A DNA stretch of 64,000 bases from Acidimicrobiia bacterium (lineage in GTDB: Bacteria; Actinomycetota; Acidimicrobiia; Acidimicrobiales; AC-14). The notes under the pieces were generated by a model that did not search any database, was not told the DNA's origin, and worked only from the letters and a program-made list of their open reading frames with translations. The stretch covers positions 62,001 through 126,000 of the forward strand of contig JAHFUR010000005.1 of the NCBI GenBank assembly GCA_023264995.1. Reading direction: 5' to 3'. Shown piece after piece: positions 17,803 through 25,965 of the stretch (position 1 is its first letter; every line of letters starts with the position of its first letter). The position numbers were made by a program, and so were the translations under genes.

Positions 17803-18903
17803 ATGAGCCAGCAGACGACCGTAGAGGCCCTGGGGATCGCGGTGGCCTGCGGGGTGCCGGTGCTGCTGTGGGGGGCGCCGGGCACGGGCAAGACGTCGGC
17901 CATCAACGCCATGGCCATCGAGATGGGGTGGCCGTGCGAGACGGTGATCGCCGCCATCCGGGAGCCGTCGGACTTCGCCGGCCTGCCGATCGTGACCGAT
18001 GGCGAGGTCCGCTTCGCCCCGCCCCGGTGGGCGCAGCGGCTGGCGGCCCAGGGCCGAGGCCTGTTGTTCCTCGACGAGATCTCGACGGCCCCGCCGGCCG
18101 TGCAGGCCGCCCTCCTGCGGGTCGTGCTCGAGCGGGTGGTGGGCGACCTGCCCCTGCCCCCCGACGTGGTGGTCATCGCCGCCGCCAACCCGCCCGAGCA
18201 GGCCGCCGACGGGTGGGACCTGGCCGCGCCGCTGGCCAACCGGTTCTGCCACCTCGACTGGACCGTGGAGCCGGCGGCCTTCGCCCAGGCCCTGGTCAGC
18301 GGGTTCGAGGCGCCGAAGGTCCCCACCCTCCCGCCGACCTGGGTCGACGACATCCCCTACGCCCGGGGCCTGGTCTCGGCCTTCCTCACCGTCCGGCCGG
18401 GGCTGGCCTGCGAGCTGCCGACGGACGCGGCCCGGGCCGGCCGGGGCTGGCCGAGCCCCCGCACCTGGGACATGGCGGCCCGCCTCTGGGCGGCCGCCGG
18501 CGCCGCCGGCGCCAGCACCGAGGCCGAGACGGCCCTGCTGACGGGCGCCGTCGGCGAGGGCCCGGGCATCGAGCTGCTCATGTGGCACCTGGAGATGGAC
18601 CTCCCCGACCCGGAGGACGTCCTGGCCGACCCCGACGCCTTCGAGGTCCCCGAGCGCCACGACCGGGCCCACGCCGTCCTCTCGTCGGTGGCCGCCGCCG
18701 TCGCCGCCAACTCCACCCCGCAGCGGTGGTTGGCCGGCTGGAAGGTGGTGGCCAAGGTAGGCGAGCACGCGCCCGACGTCGGCGCTGTCGCGGCGCGGGT
18801 CCTGGCCCAGTGCCGGCCACCGGGCGTCGCCGCCCCGCCCGAGGTGAAGCTCTTCCTCCCCCTGCTCAAGGACGCTGGCTGGCTCGACGGGATGCGGGGC
18901 TGA
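17803..18903 (+). CDS. MoxR-type AAA+ ATPase
   Basis: 366 residues from ATG 17803. Walker A GAPGTGKT at residues 24-31, Walker B LLFLDEIS near 88-95, sensor segment VVIAAANPPEQ, and Arg in LANRFCHLDW. The C-terminal third is a helical lid. MoxR ATPases act as chaperones that activate partner proteins, most often encoded next to a VWA-domain gene, as here: the DUF2201/VWA gene begins 37 bp after this stop. First gene of the run MoxR - VWA - unknown - HelD - MurA. Confidence 0.88.
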   Translation: MSQQTTVEALGIAVACGVPVLLWGAPGTGKTSAINAMAIEMGWPCETVIAAIREPSDFAGLPIVTDGEVRFAPPRWAQRLAAQGRGLLFLDEISTAPPAVQAALLRVVLERVVGDLPLPPDVVVIAAANPPEQAADGWDLAAPLANRFCHLDWTVEPAAFAQALVSGFEAPKVPTLPPTWVDDIPYARGLVSAFLTVRPGLACELPTDAARAGRGWPSPRTWDMAARLWAAAGAAGASTEAETALLTGAVGEGPGIELLMWHLEMDLPDPEDVLADPDAFEVPERHDRAHAVLSSVAAAVAANSTPQRWLAGWKVVAKVGEHAPDVGAVAARVLAQCRPPGVAAPPEVKLFLPLLKDAGWLDGMRG

Positions 18904-18940
18904 GCCGTACGGGGATCCACGGACTAGCCTGGACGCTCCC

Positions 18941-20134
18941 GTGGAGCTGAATACCCACAAGGTGCTGGCGGCCCGGTTGTGGGCCGTCGGGCGCTTCCCG
19001 TACCTGACCGCTGCCCTCTTCGCGTCCCCCGTGATCTCGTCGCCCGGGTTGCACGGCGCCGCGGTCGACGAGTCGTGGCGGTTGTACGTGGACCCCGAGT
19101 TCGTCGACGCGACCAGCGTCGAGATCCTGGGCGGCCTCCTGGTCCACCACGCCGGCCATCTGGTGCGTGACCACGCCGGCCGAGCCAAGCACCTGGGCGT
19201 CAACCGCAAGATGAGCAAGGACTGGGCGCTGGCCGCCGACGCCGAGATCAACGACGACCTGATCGGCACCGGCCTGCGCCTGCCCGACGATCGCGTCGTG
19301 CCCCACGAGCTGGGCTGGAAGCCGGGCCGGCTGGCCGAGGAGTACTTCCACACTGCCCATACGCACACCGACCGCGAGCCTGAGTGCGGCAGCGGTTCCG
19401 ACGGCGAGACGCGCGAGTGGGAGTTGCGGGGCAACCAGGTCAGCGGCCTCCCTCCGGGCGAGCAGCACCTGCTGCGGTCCCAGGTGGCCACGGCCGCCCT
19501 CCGGTACGCCAAGGGCGGCATCGGCCGCCTCTCCGCCGGCTGGCGGCGCTGGGCCGAGGACATGCTCGACCCCAAGGTCGACTGGCGGCGGGTGCTGGCC
19601 GCCGAGATCCGCAAGGGCCTGTCCACGGTCAGCGGCCGGGTGGACTACACCTACCGCCGGCCGTCGCGGCGGGCGTCGGCCAGCCCCGGCATCATCATGC
19701 CGGCCCTAGAGCGCCCGGTCCCCGAAGTCGTCGTCCTGTGCGACACCTCGGGCAGCATGGGCGCCGGCGAACTGGCCACCGTCCTCGCCGAGGTCGACGG
19801 CCTCCTGAAGGGGGTCGGCCTGGCCCGCAACCGGGTGCGGGTGATGGCGGTCGACGCCGCCGTCCAGAGCGTCCAGCAAGTCACCAGTGCCCGGCAGATC
19901 AACCTGGTCGGTGGCGGGGGCACCGACATGAGCGCCGGTCTCGCCGCCGCGACCCGGCTCCGCCCGAGGCCGTCGGTGGTCGTCATCCTGACCGACGGGA
20001 TGACCCCATGGCCGATCGACCCGCCGAAGGGCATCCAGGTGGTGGTGGGCCTGATCGGCAACCGGAACCAGGGCGGGCGCGTCTGGGCCGCACCGGCATG
20101 GGCCCGGGTCGTCCCCATCGACGCCGCGGCCTGA
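18941..20134 (+). CDS. DUF2201-type protein: metallopeptidase-like N-domain plus VWA-like domain
   Basis: 397 residues, GTG start. Residues 1-130 resemble the putative metallopeptidase-like domain of DUF2201, but the HExxH position reads HHAGH (residues 69-73, LLVHHAGHLVRDH), so the catalytic Glu appears to be His. Residues 262-397 form a VWA-like domain with MIDAS motif DTSGSM at 268-273, a Thr in GGGGTDM and Asp in ILTDGMTPW. Predicted partner of the MoxR ATPase upstream. No signal peptide; cytoplasmic. The gene downstream begins after 10 bp. Confidence 0.85.
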   Translation: MELNTHKVLAARLWAVGRFPYLTAALFASPVISSPGLHGAAVDESWRLYVDPEFVDATSVEILGGLLVHHAGHLVRDHAGRAKHLGVNRKMSKDWALAADAEINDDLIGTGLRLPDDRVVPHELGWKPGRLAEEYFHTAHTHTDREPECGSGSDGETREWELRGNQVSGLPPGEQHLLRSQVATAALRYAKGGIGRLSAGWRRWAEDMLDPKVDWRRVLAAEIRKGLSTVSGRVDYTYRRPSRRASASPGIIMPALERPVPEVVVLCDTSGSMGAGELATVLAEVDGLLKGVGLARNRVRVMAVDAAVQSVQQVTSARQINLVGGGGTDMSAGLAAATRLRPRPSVVVILTDGMTPWPIDPPKGIQVVVGLIGNRNQGGRVWAAPAWARVVPIDAAA

Positions 20135-20144
20135 GCCCAGACCT

Positions 20145-20915
20145 GTGTCCCGCACGCTGCGCTGGTCCGACGCGATCCCCGAGTCGACGGCCGTCATCGA
20201 CTGCGGCGGCGAGCAGCACCGCGTCACCTGGCGGCGGGGCAAGGTCGTGCTGGAAGCCCACGACCTGGGCGCCGAGCGGACCATGCTGATCTTCGGCGGG
20301 GAGCTGTGCCAGTGCATGCGCGTCCTGGAGATGTGGGTGGAGCAGTTCCGCATGCCCGACGACCTGTACGCCCAGATGCCCAACTGGCTGGGCGAGAACG
20401 CCTACCTCGTGCCCCCCGAGCTCGACCTGCCCCGGCGGCTGGCCATGGCCCGGCGGTGGGAACGGGCGTGGAAGTTCGAGTCCTGGCTGCACACCAAGCA
20501 GTCCGACCTGCTGGCCGCCGAGCTGAAGGACAAGGCCCTGGGCCCCCTCCGCCAGCACATCGCCGCCTGGAAGCCGCGCACGGGCGCCCGGGTCGTGTCC
20601 GGCTGCCAGGTGACGCTGCTGCCGACGCCTCACACTCCCGGCGTCGAAGGAAGCACCGACCGGGTGGCCATGCGGGCCACGGCCCGCCTGCACGGCCGGT
20701 GGCTGGTCGACGTGTGGTCGCGGGGCATCGCCGTGGTGGACGACGCCTTCGTCGTCCGGCTCGAAGCGGTGCGGGCACTCGACGACCTCACCGTCAGCGC
20801 CGTCCGCTGGGAGCCCAACGGCGTCGGCACCTGGAGTGCCCGCGCCGCCCTGGCCCGGGTCTGGCGCGACAGTGGGCCCGAGGGTGGCTGGCACCTGGCG
20901 TGGGACGCGACGTGA
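20145..20915 (+). CDS. Protein of unknown function in the MoxR-VWA operon
   Basis: 256 residues, GTG start (MSRTLRWSDAIPESTAVIDC). I do not recognise the family. It is Trp-rich (12 or so Trp), with a hydrophilic helical middle (LPRRLAMARRWERAWKFES) and a beta-rich C-terminal part (ARLHGRWLVDVWSRGIAVVD). No membrane segment, signal peptide or catalytic motif is obvious. The gene is 10 bp after the VWA gene, and its TGA overlaps the GTG of helD by 4 bp, so it is very probably co-translated with both. A third component of the MoxR-VWA module is a reasonable inference. Confidence 0.7.
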   Translation: MSRTLRWSDAIPESTAVIDCGGEQHRVTWRRGKVVLEAHDLGAERTMLIFGGELCQCMRVLEMWVEQFRMPDDLYAQMPNWLGENAYLVPPELDLPRRLAMARRWERAWKFESWLHTKQSDLLAAELKDKALGPLRQHIAAWKPRTGARVVSGCQVTLLPTPHTPGVEGSTDRVAMRATARLHGRWLVDVWSRGIAVVDDAFVVRLEAVRALDDLTVSAVRWEPNGVGTWSARAALARVWRDSGPEGGWHLAWDAT

Positions 20916-23203
20916 GCGGCCCGGGAGGCGGCGCCGGCCAGGCCAGCGACCAGGCCACCGAGATCCGGGCCGAGCAGGCCGTCGTCGACCACGCGTACCA
21001 GCGCCTCGAGGCCATGCGGGCCGAGGCCCGGGCCCTGGCGTCGGACGTGCTCGACCAAGGCGCCGGCGGCACGTTCGCCAACCGCATCGAGCGCGACGTG
21101 CGCATGGAGGTCACGGGCCGGCGCCTGGCCGACCTCCAGGTGGGCGAGGCCGGCCTGGTCTTCGGCCGGATCGACCCCACCGCCGGCGACCGGCTCTACA
21201 TCGGCCGCTTGGCCGTCGCCGACGAGGACAACGAGCCCCTCGTCGTCGACTGGCGGGCGCCGGCGGCCGAGCCGTTCTACCGGGCGACGGCTCGCCACGC
21301 CATGGGCCTGGCCCGCCGGCGCCACCTGATCCTGCGGGGCCGCCAGGTCATCGGCCTCGACGACGAGCTGCTCGGCCAGCGCCGGCCGGCCGGCGACGGC
21401 GACGACGACGCCGGCCGCGGCGACGCGCCCGACCTGGTCCTGGTAGGCGAGGGGGCCCTGCTCGCCGCCCTCGACCGCTCCCGCACCGGCCGCATGGGCG
21501 ACATCGTGGCCACCATCCAGCGGGAGCAGGACGAGATCATCCGGGCGCCACTCCCGGGCATCCTGGTCGTTCAGGGCGGGCCGGGCACGGGCAAGACGGC
21601 CGTCGTCCTGCACCGGGCCGCCTACCTGCTCTACACCCACCGTTTCCCCCTGGAGCGCTCCGGGGTCCTGCTGGTCGGCCCCAACCGCATCTTCCTCCGC
21701 TACATCGAAGCCGTCCTCCCCGCCCTGGGCGAGCACAGCGTCACGCTGGCCACGCCGGCCAGCCTGGTCGGCACGGCGGTCCACGGCACGGACACCGCGG
21801 CGGCGGCCCGGGTCAAGGGCGACCCCCGCATGGCCGGCGTGGTGGCGCGCGCCGTCGCCGACCGCGGCCGGGGGCTCCCGCGGGAAACCTCCGTCCTGCT
21901 CCACGGGGACCGCCTCGTCCTGTCCACCGAGGCCTCCTGGCGCATCGCCGGCCAGGCCAAGCGCCGGCCCGGCACCCACAACGCCCGCCGGGCCGTCGTC
22001 GAGCGCCTGGTGGCCCGCCACCTCCACCAGCAGGCCCGGGTCGACGAGGAGGGCGACGACCCGGCGGCGTTCGAGGAGCTCATCCTGCGCCAGCGGCCGG
22101 TGGTGGAAGCCCTCGAACGGATGTGGCCGGTCCTGACGCCGGAGGAGGTCCTCCACGACCTCTACGGGTCGCCGGCGCTCATCCGCTCGGCGGCCGGCAA
22201 GACCCTCACCGACGACGAGCAGCAGCTCCTCTACCGCCGGCGCAGCGCCCGGGCCGGGGAGGCGGCGTGGACCGAGCCCGACCTGCCGTTGCTCGACGAG
22301 GCATCGGTGGCGCTGGGGCCGCCGCCGGCGCGACGGCGTGCCGGGAGGCGCCTGGGCGGTGACGAGAACCGCCGGCTGGAGTACCAGCGGGTCATGGCCG
22401 ACCTTCCCGACCTCGACCCCCAGATGCGCCGCGACGTCCTCCGCCACCTGGAGCAGGGCGACATCGGCGTCGAGGACGAGCACCTCGACCCCCGTACCCG
22501 CACGTACGGCCACGTGCTGGCCGACGAGGCCCAGGACCTGTCCCCGATGCAGCTGCGCATGCTGGCCCGGCGCTGCCCGGCCGGGTCGATGACCCTCGTC
22601 GGCGACCTGGGCCAGGCCAGCGGCCCCTGGGCCCCCACCACCTGGGACGACGTCCTGGCCCATCTCCCGGTCCGCCGGCCCCCCTCGCGCACCGAGCTGT
22701 CGGTCAACTACCGGACACCCGCCGAGGTCATGGACCTAGCCGCCCGCGTCCTGGCTGCGGCCACGCCGGGGCTCCTGCCGCCGGCCTCGGTGCGCAGCGC
22801 CGGCCTCGACCCGCTGGTCACCGAGGTAGCCGCCGGCACCCTCGTCGAGGCGGTGGCGGCCATCGCCGCCGCCGAGCGGGAGGCGGTGGGCGACGGGAAG
22901 GTGGCCGTCATCTGCCCCGCCGGCCTGGTCGGCGCGCTCGGCCGCGCCCTCCCGGCGGTCCCGGAGGGTGCCGGGGTGCTCGACGTGCCCGTCGCCCTGC
23001 TGGCCGTCGACCAGGCCAAGGGCCTGGAGTTCGACGCCGTGGTCCTCGTCGAGCCGGCGGCGATCGTCGCCGAAGGCACGCCCACCACCGGTCGGCGGGC
23101 CCTCTACGTGGCCATGACGCGGACCACGCGCCGCCTGCATATCGTCCACGCCGAGCCGCTGCCGGCGGAGCTGCGCGGGGCGGGTGCCACAATGGCCGGG
23201 TGA
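20912..23203 (+). CDS. helD: HelD-like UvrD-family RNA polymerase-associated ATPase
   Basis: 763 residues from GTG 20912, which overlaps the upstream stop. N-terminal helical arm (EQAVVDHAYQRLEAMRAEAR), Walker A GGPGTGKTAVVLHRAAYLLY near residue 221, DEAQDLSPMQLRML near residue 537, VNYRTPAEVM, and C-terminal VDQAKGLEFDAVVLVEP and YVAMTRTTRRL. HelD proteins dislodge RNA polymerase from DNA, and actinobacterial HelR members can confer rifamycin tolerance. Which subtype this is cannot be told from the sequence alone. Its stop overlaps the murA start by 4 bp. Confidence 0.9.
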   Translation: MSGPGGGAGQASDQATEIRAEQAVVDHAYQRLEAMRAEARALASDVLDQGAGGTFANRIERDVRMEVTGRRLADLQVGEAGLVFGRIDPTAGDRLYIGRLAVADEDNEPLVVDWRAPAAEPFYRATARHAMGLARRRHLILRGRQVIGLDDELLGQRRPAGDGDDDAGRGDAPDLVLVGEGALLAALDRSRTGRMGDIVATIQREQDEIIRAPLPGILVVQGGPGTGKTAVVLHRAAYLLYTHRFPLERSGVLLVGPNRIFLRYIEAVLPALGEHSVTLATPASLVGTAVHGTDTAAAARVKGDPRMAGVVARAVADRGRGLPRETSVLLHGDRLVLSTEASWRIAGQAKRRPGTHNARRAVVERLVARHLHQQARVDEEGDDPAAFEELILRQRPVVEALERMWPVLTPEEVLHDLYGSPALIRSAAGKTLTDDEQQLLYRRRSARAGEAAWTEPDLPLLDEASVALGPPPARRRAGRRLGGDENRRLEYQRVMADLPDLDPQMRRDVLRHLEQGDIGVEDEHLDPRTRTYGHVLADEAQDLSPMQLRMLARRCPAGSMTLVGDLGQASGPWAPTTWDDVLAHLPVRRPPSRTELSVNYRTPAEVMDLAARVLAAATPGLLPPASVRSAGLDPLVTEVAAGTLVEAVAAIAAAEREAVGDGKVAVICPAGLVGALGRALPAVPEGAGVLDVPVALLAVDQAKGLEFDAVVLVEPAAIVAEGTPTTGRRALYVAMTRTTRRLHIVHAEPLPAELRGAGATMAG

Positions 23204-24516
23204 CGGCTCCTCCCCCGGTCCCGAGCTGGGCCATCGAGCCGGTCGGTCCCCTCCACGGCGACGTTCGCATCAGCGGCTCCAAGAACGCGGTCAGCAAGCT
23301 CATGGTGGCCGCGCTGCTGGCCGAGGGGCCGAGCACGATCACCAACGCCCCCCGGCTGGGCGACGTGGAGATCACCGCCGGCATGCTCCGCTCGGTCGGT
23401 GCCGAGGTCGAGATCGACGGCGACCGCGTGACCATCGACGCCAGCGCCCTGGGCGAGAGCCGCATCCCGGTCTCCTACAGCGGCCTGAACCGGATGCCGA
23501 TCCTGCTGGTCGGGCCCCTGCTCCACCGCATCGGCGAGGCGTTCGTGCCCTTCGTCGGCGGGGACCGCATCGGGCTCCGCCCGGTCGACTTCCACGTCGA
23601 CGCCCTGCGCCAGTTCGGTGCCGAGGTCGAGCTCACCGACCACGGGCTGGAGGTGAAGGCCCTCAAGCTGCACGGCGCCCGCATCCACCTGCCCTGGCCC
23701 AGTGTCGGCGCCACCGAGACGGTGCTGCTCACCGCAGTGCGGGCCGAGGGCCGCACCATCATCGAGAACGCGGCCGTCGAGCCCGAGGTGGTCGAGCTGG
23801 CCCTCCTGCTGCAGCGCATGGGCGCCCGGATCGAGCTCCAGCCCGACCGGCGCTTCGTCGTCGAGGGGGTGCACCGCCTGGAAGGCGCCACCCAGCGCCT
23901 GGGTGGGGACCGCATCGAGGCCTTCTCCTACCTGGTGGCCGGCCTGGCCACGGGGGGGTCGGTACGGATCACCGGGTGCGCCCAGGAGCGCCTGGTCACG
24001 GCCATCACCGCCCTGCAGCGCATGGGCGCCCACTTCTCGATCACCGACGACACCATCTCGGCCACCGCCGACCACCTCCTGCCCTGCGCGGTGCGCACCA
24101 GCCCCCACCCGGGGTTCATGACCGACTGGCAGCCGCCCCTGGTCGTGCTCTGCACCCGGGCCAACGGGATGTCGGTCGTCCACGAGACCCTCTTCGAGGA
24201 CCGCCTGGGCTACATCGAAGCCCTCCAGCGCATGAAGGCCGAGGTCGAGCTTTTCGACCAGTGCCTGGTCGGCGACCCGTGCCGGTTCCAGGAGACCGGC
24301 GCCCGCCATTCCGCCCTCGTGCGGGGCGTGTCGCCCCTCCAGGGCGCCGAGGTGGAGATGCCCGACATCCGGGCCGCCTTCGCCTACGTGATCGCCGCGG
24401 CCGCGGCCGGGAGCCCGTCGGTCCTCCACGGCGTGCACCACCTGGAGCGGGGTTACGACCGGGTGTTCGACAAATTCTCCGAGCTCGGACTCCACATCCG
24501 GCAACTGGACGGTTGA
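23200..24516 (+). CDS. murA: UDP-N-acetylglucosamine 1-carboxyvinyltransferase with Asp at the catalytic Cys position
   Basis: 438 residues from GTG 23200. First committed step of peptidoglycan synthesis: transfers enolpyruvate from PEP to UDP-GlcNAc. Active-site Lys28-Asn29 in RISGSKNAVSK and Arg127 in GLRPVDFH are present. The mobile loop that carries Cys115 in E. coli reads VGGDRIGLRP, with Asp122 in that place, as in the naturally fosfomycin-insensitive M. tuberculosis enzyme. Other blocks: HPGFMTDWQPP and MPDIRAAFAYVIAA. Co-transcribed with helD (GTGA overlap). A second, Cys-type copy elsewhere in the genome is possible. Confidence 0.93.
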   Translation: MTAPPPVPSWAIEPVGPLHGDVRISGSKNAVSKLMVAALLAEGPSTITNAPRLGDVEITAGMLRSVGAEVEIDGDRVTIDASALGESRIPVSYSGLNRMPILLVGPLLHRIGEAFVPFVGGDRIGLRPVDFHVDALRQFGAEVELTDHGLEVKALKLHGARIHLPWPSVGATETVLLTAVRAEGRTIIENAAVEPEVVELALLLQRMGARIELQPDRRFVVEGVHRLEGATQRLGGDRIEAFSYLVAGLATGGSVRITGCAQERLVTAITALQRMGAHFSITDDTISATADHLLPCAVRTSPHPGFMTDWQPPLVVLCTRANGMSVVHETLFEDRLGYIEALQRMKAEVELFDQCLVGDPCRFQETGARHSALVRGVSPLQGAEVEMPDIRAAFAYVIAAAAAGSPSVLHGVHHLERGYDRVFDKFSELGLHIRQLDG

Positions 24517-24791
24517 GCGGTTCTCCCTGAATCGCGCTCGCCGATTTGCAGTTCGGTGAAACCGCCTGCCTAGTATGGAGACCTTCACCAGCACCGCTGA
24601 AGTTGCGCGCCGTGCTCGCCCCTTGGAGGTACTCCTACTTCGCCACGCCTGATCCAGGGTTTTCCGTCAGCACCTCGTACGGACCACGTCCAGAGCGCAC
24701 CTTGCTCGCGAGCTTGAATGCCCAATGACGACTGCCCGCATTTCAAGCCACACCTGACTGCCCATTTCGGGCTTTCTCAAGGAGGCGCACA
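24517..24791 (+). promoter_or_regulatory. 275-bp promoter and long leader region before the Rpf-like gene
   Basis: No gene is seen here. A -10-like TAGTAT lies at 24571-24576 with TTGCAG at 24546-24551 (19-bp spacing, so the -35 is uncertain). That would give a leader of about 200 nt. Inside it are near-inverted repeats gcttgaatgc (24712-24721) and gcatttcaagc (24738-24748), and a strong AAGGAGG site just before the ATG. Rpf genes in actinobacteria often carry a c-di-AMP riboswitch, but I do not see its conserved core. Confidence 0.45.
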
Positions 24792-25175
24792 ATGCGCAAG
24801 CAACACCGACGCACGGCACACCGCACCAAGGCAATTCTGGGGGCGCTCTCCCTCTCCGCCGGCCTCCTGGCCGTCAACCCGCTGGTCGGCACGACGCCGG
24901 CCCACGCCTGGAGCCGGTGGGACGAACCGCCCACGGCCGAGAACCTCGAAGCCCTTCGATGGTGCGAGTCCACCAACGACTACGCCGCCGACACCGGCAA
25001 CGGGTACTACGGCGCCTACCAGTTCTCCCTCCGGACCTGGTCGTGGCTGGGCTACGACGGCTGGCCCAGCGAGGCGTCGCCCGAGCTGCAGGACCAGGCC
25101 GCCGTCGACCTCTACAACTACTCCAACTGGGATTCCTGGCCGTCCTGCTCCCGCTGGCTGGGCCTGAAGTACTGA
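24792..25175 (+). CDS. Secreted Rpf-like transglycosylase-family protein
   Basis: 127 residues from ATG 24792, preceded by AAGGAGG. Sec signal peptide with basic N-region and cleavage after AHA (residues 37-39). The mature part is a minimal resuscitation-promoting-factor domain: LRWCESTNDYAADTGNGYYG with catalytic Glu59 beside Cys58, then GAYQFSLRTWSWLGYDG and a second Cys near the end (WPSCSRWLG). The family cleaves peptidoglycan glycan strands and promotes regrowth from dormancy. Next to an L,D-transpeptidase gene, which fits a wall-remodelling role. Confidence 0.85.
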   Translation: MRKQHRRTAHRTKAILGALSLSAGLLAVNPLVGTTPAHAWSRWDEPPTAENLEALRWCESTNDYAADTGNGYYGAYQFSLRTWSWLGYDGWPSEASPELQDQAAVDLYNYSNWDSWPSCSRWLGLKY

Positions 25176-25193
25176 GCGGGCCGGGCCTACCCG

Positions 25194-25943
25194 TTAGGGC
25201 CGGATCGTCACCGGCACCCCCACCGGCAGGGCCTGGGCCAGGCGGGTGATGGCCCCGTTGCTCATCCGGATGCAACCGTTGCTGACGCTGCGCCCGAGGC
25301 TGGACGGGTCGTTGGTGCCGTGGATGCCCATCTGGCCCTCGCCTCCGTCGAAGTCGAACAGGACCTCGGACCACCCTGACAGCGGGTAGGCGTAGGGGCC
25401 GTACACGGGCTGGGTCGCCGACGTGTCGAAGAGGGCCGTCGTGTAGAACCGCCCGACCGTCGTGGGGGTGGCGGGGGCGCCGACGGCCACCGTGTCCTCC
25501 AGGAAGATCTGGCTGCCCTTCCAGACCGTGAGCTTGTGGGCGCTGAGCACGACCTCGATGCGGAAATTGTGGGTGGCCACCCTGACCTCGGCCGCCTTGA
25601 CCCAGCCCGTGACACCGTTCGGCCGCACCGGCAGGAGCACGCGGTACCAGTCCGGCCGCTGCTCCTCGATCAGCAGGACGAGCGTGCTCCGGTCGGGCTG
25701 AGGGTTGGGCAGGACTCGCACCGGCAGGCCGTCGAGGGGCACGTCGTACACGGTCACCGACGGGCCCAGGGCGGTGGCCACGGCGGAGACGACGCCCCCG
25801 GGGACGGGGGCCGGCGCCGTCGTTGTCGCCGCCGGACGGGGCGCGGGCGCCACCCGCCGCCGCGGCGCCTCCTTGGTGCAGCCAGCAAGCAGGGTGACCC
25901 CCAGGACCAGCGCCAGCAAGGGTGACGGGCGCCGGAGATCCAC
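25194..25943 (-). CDS. L,D-transpeptidase lipoprotein (YkuD domain)
   Basis: 249 residues. Signal peptide with lipobox LLAGC (Cys22), then a Pro/Ala/Thr-rich linker, an SH3-like segment around residues 60-120 (LPVRPNGVTGWVKAAEV) and a C-terminal YkuD domain with catalytic HGTNDPSSLG (His208) and SNGCIRMSN (Cys224). It makes 3-3 cross-links in peptidoglycan or attaches proteins to it, outside the membrane. Convergent with the Rpf-like gene, 18 bp apart. Confidence 0.92.
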   Translation of the reverse strand: MDLRRPSPLLALVLGVTLLAGCTKEAPRRRVAPAPRPAATTTAPAPVPGGVVSAVATALGPSVTVYDVPLDGLPVRVLPNPQPDRSTLVLLIEEQRPDWYRVLLPVRPNGVTGWVKAAEVRVATHNFRIEVVLSAHKLTVWKGSQIFLEDTVAVGAPATPTTVGRFYTTALFDTSATQPVYGPYAYPLSGWSEVLFDFDGGEGQMGIHGTNDPSSLGRSVSNGCIRMSNGAITRLAQALPVGVPVTIRP

Positions 25944-25965
25944 CGCACCGAAGCGTACCGAAGGC

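Noticed and set aside
24577..24791. c-di-AMP (ydaO-type) riboswitch before the Rpf-like gene
   Set aside because: Expected from the gene type, but the conserved core segments could not be found by eye; reported only as an unassigned leader.
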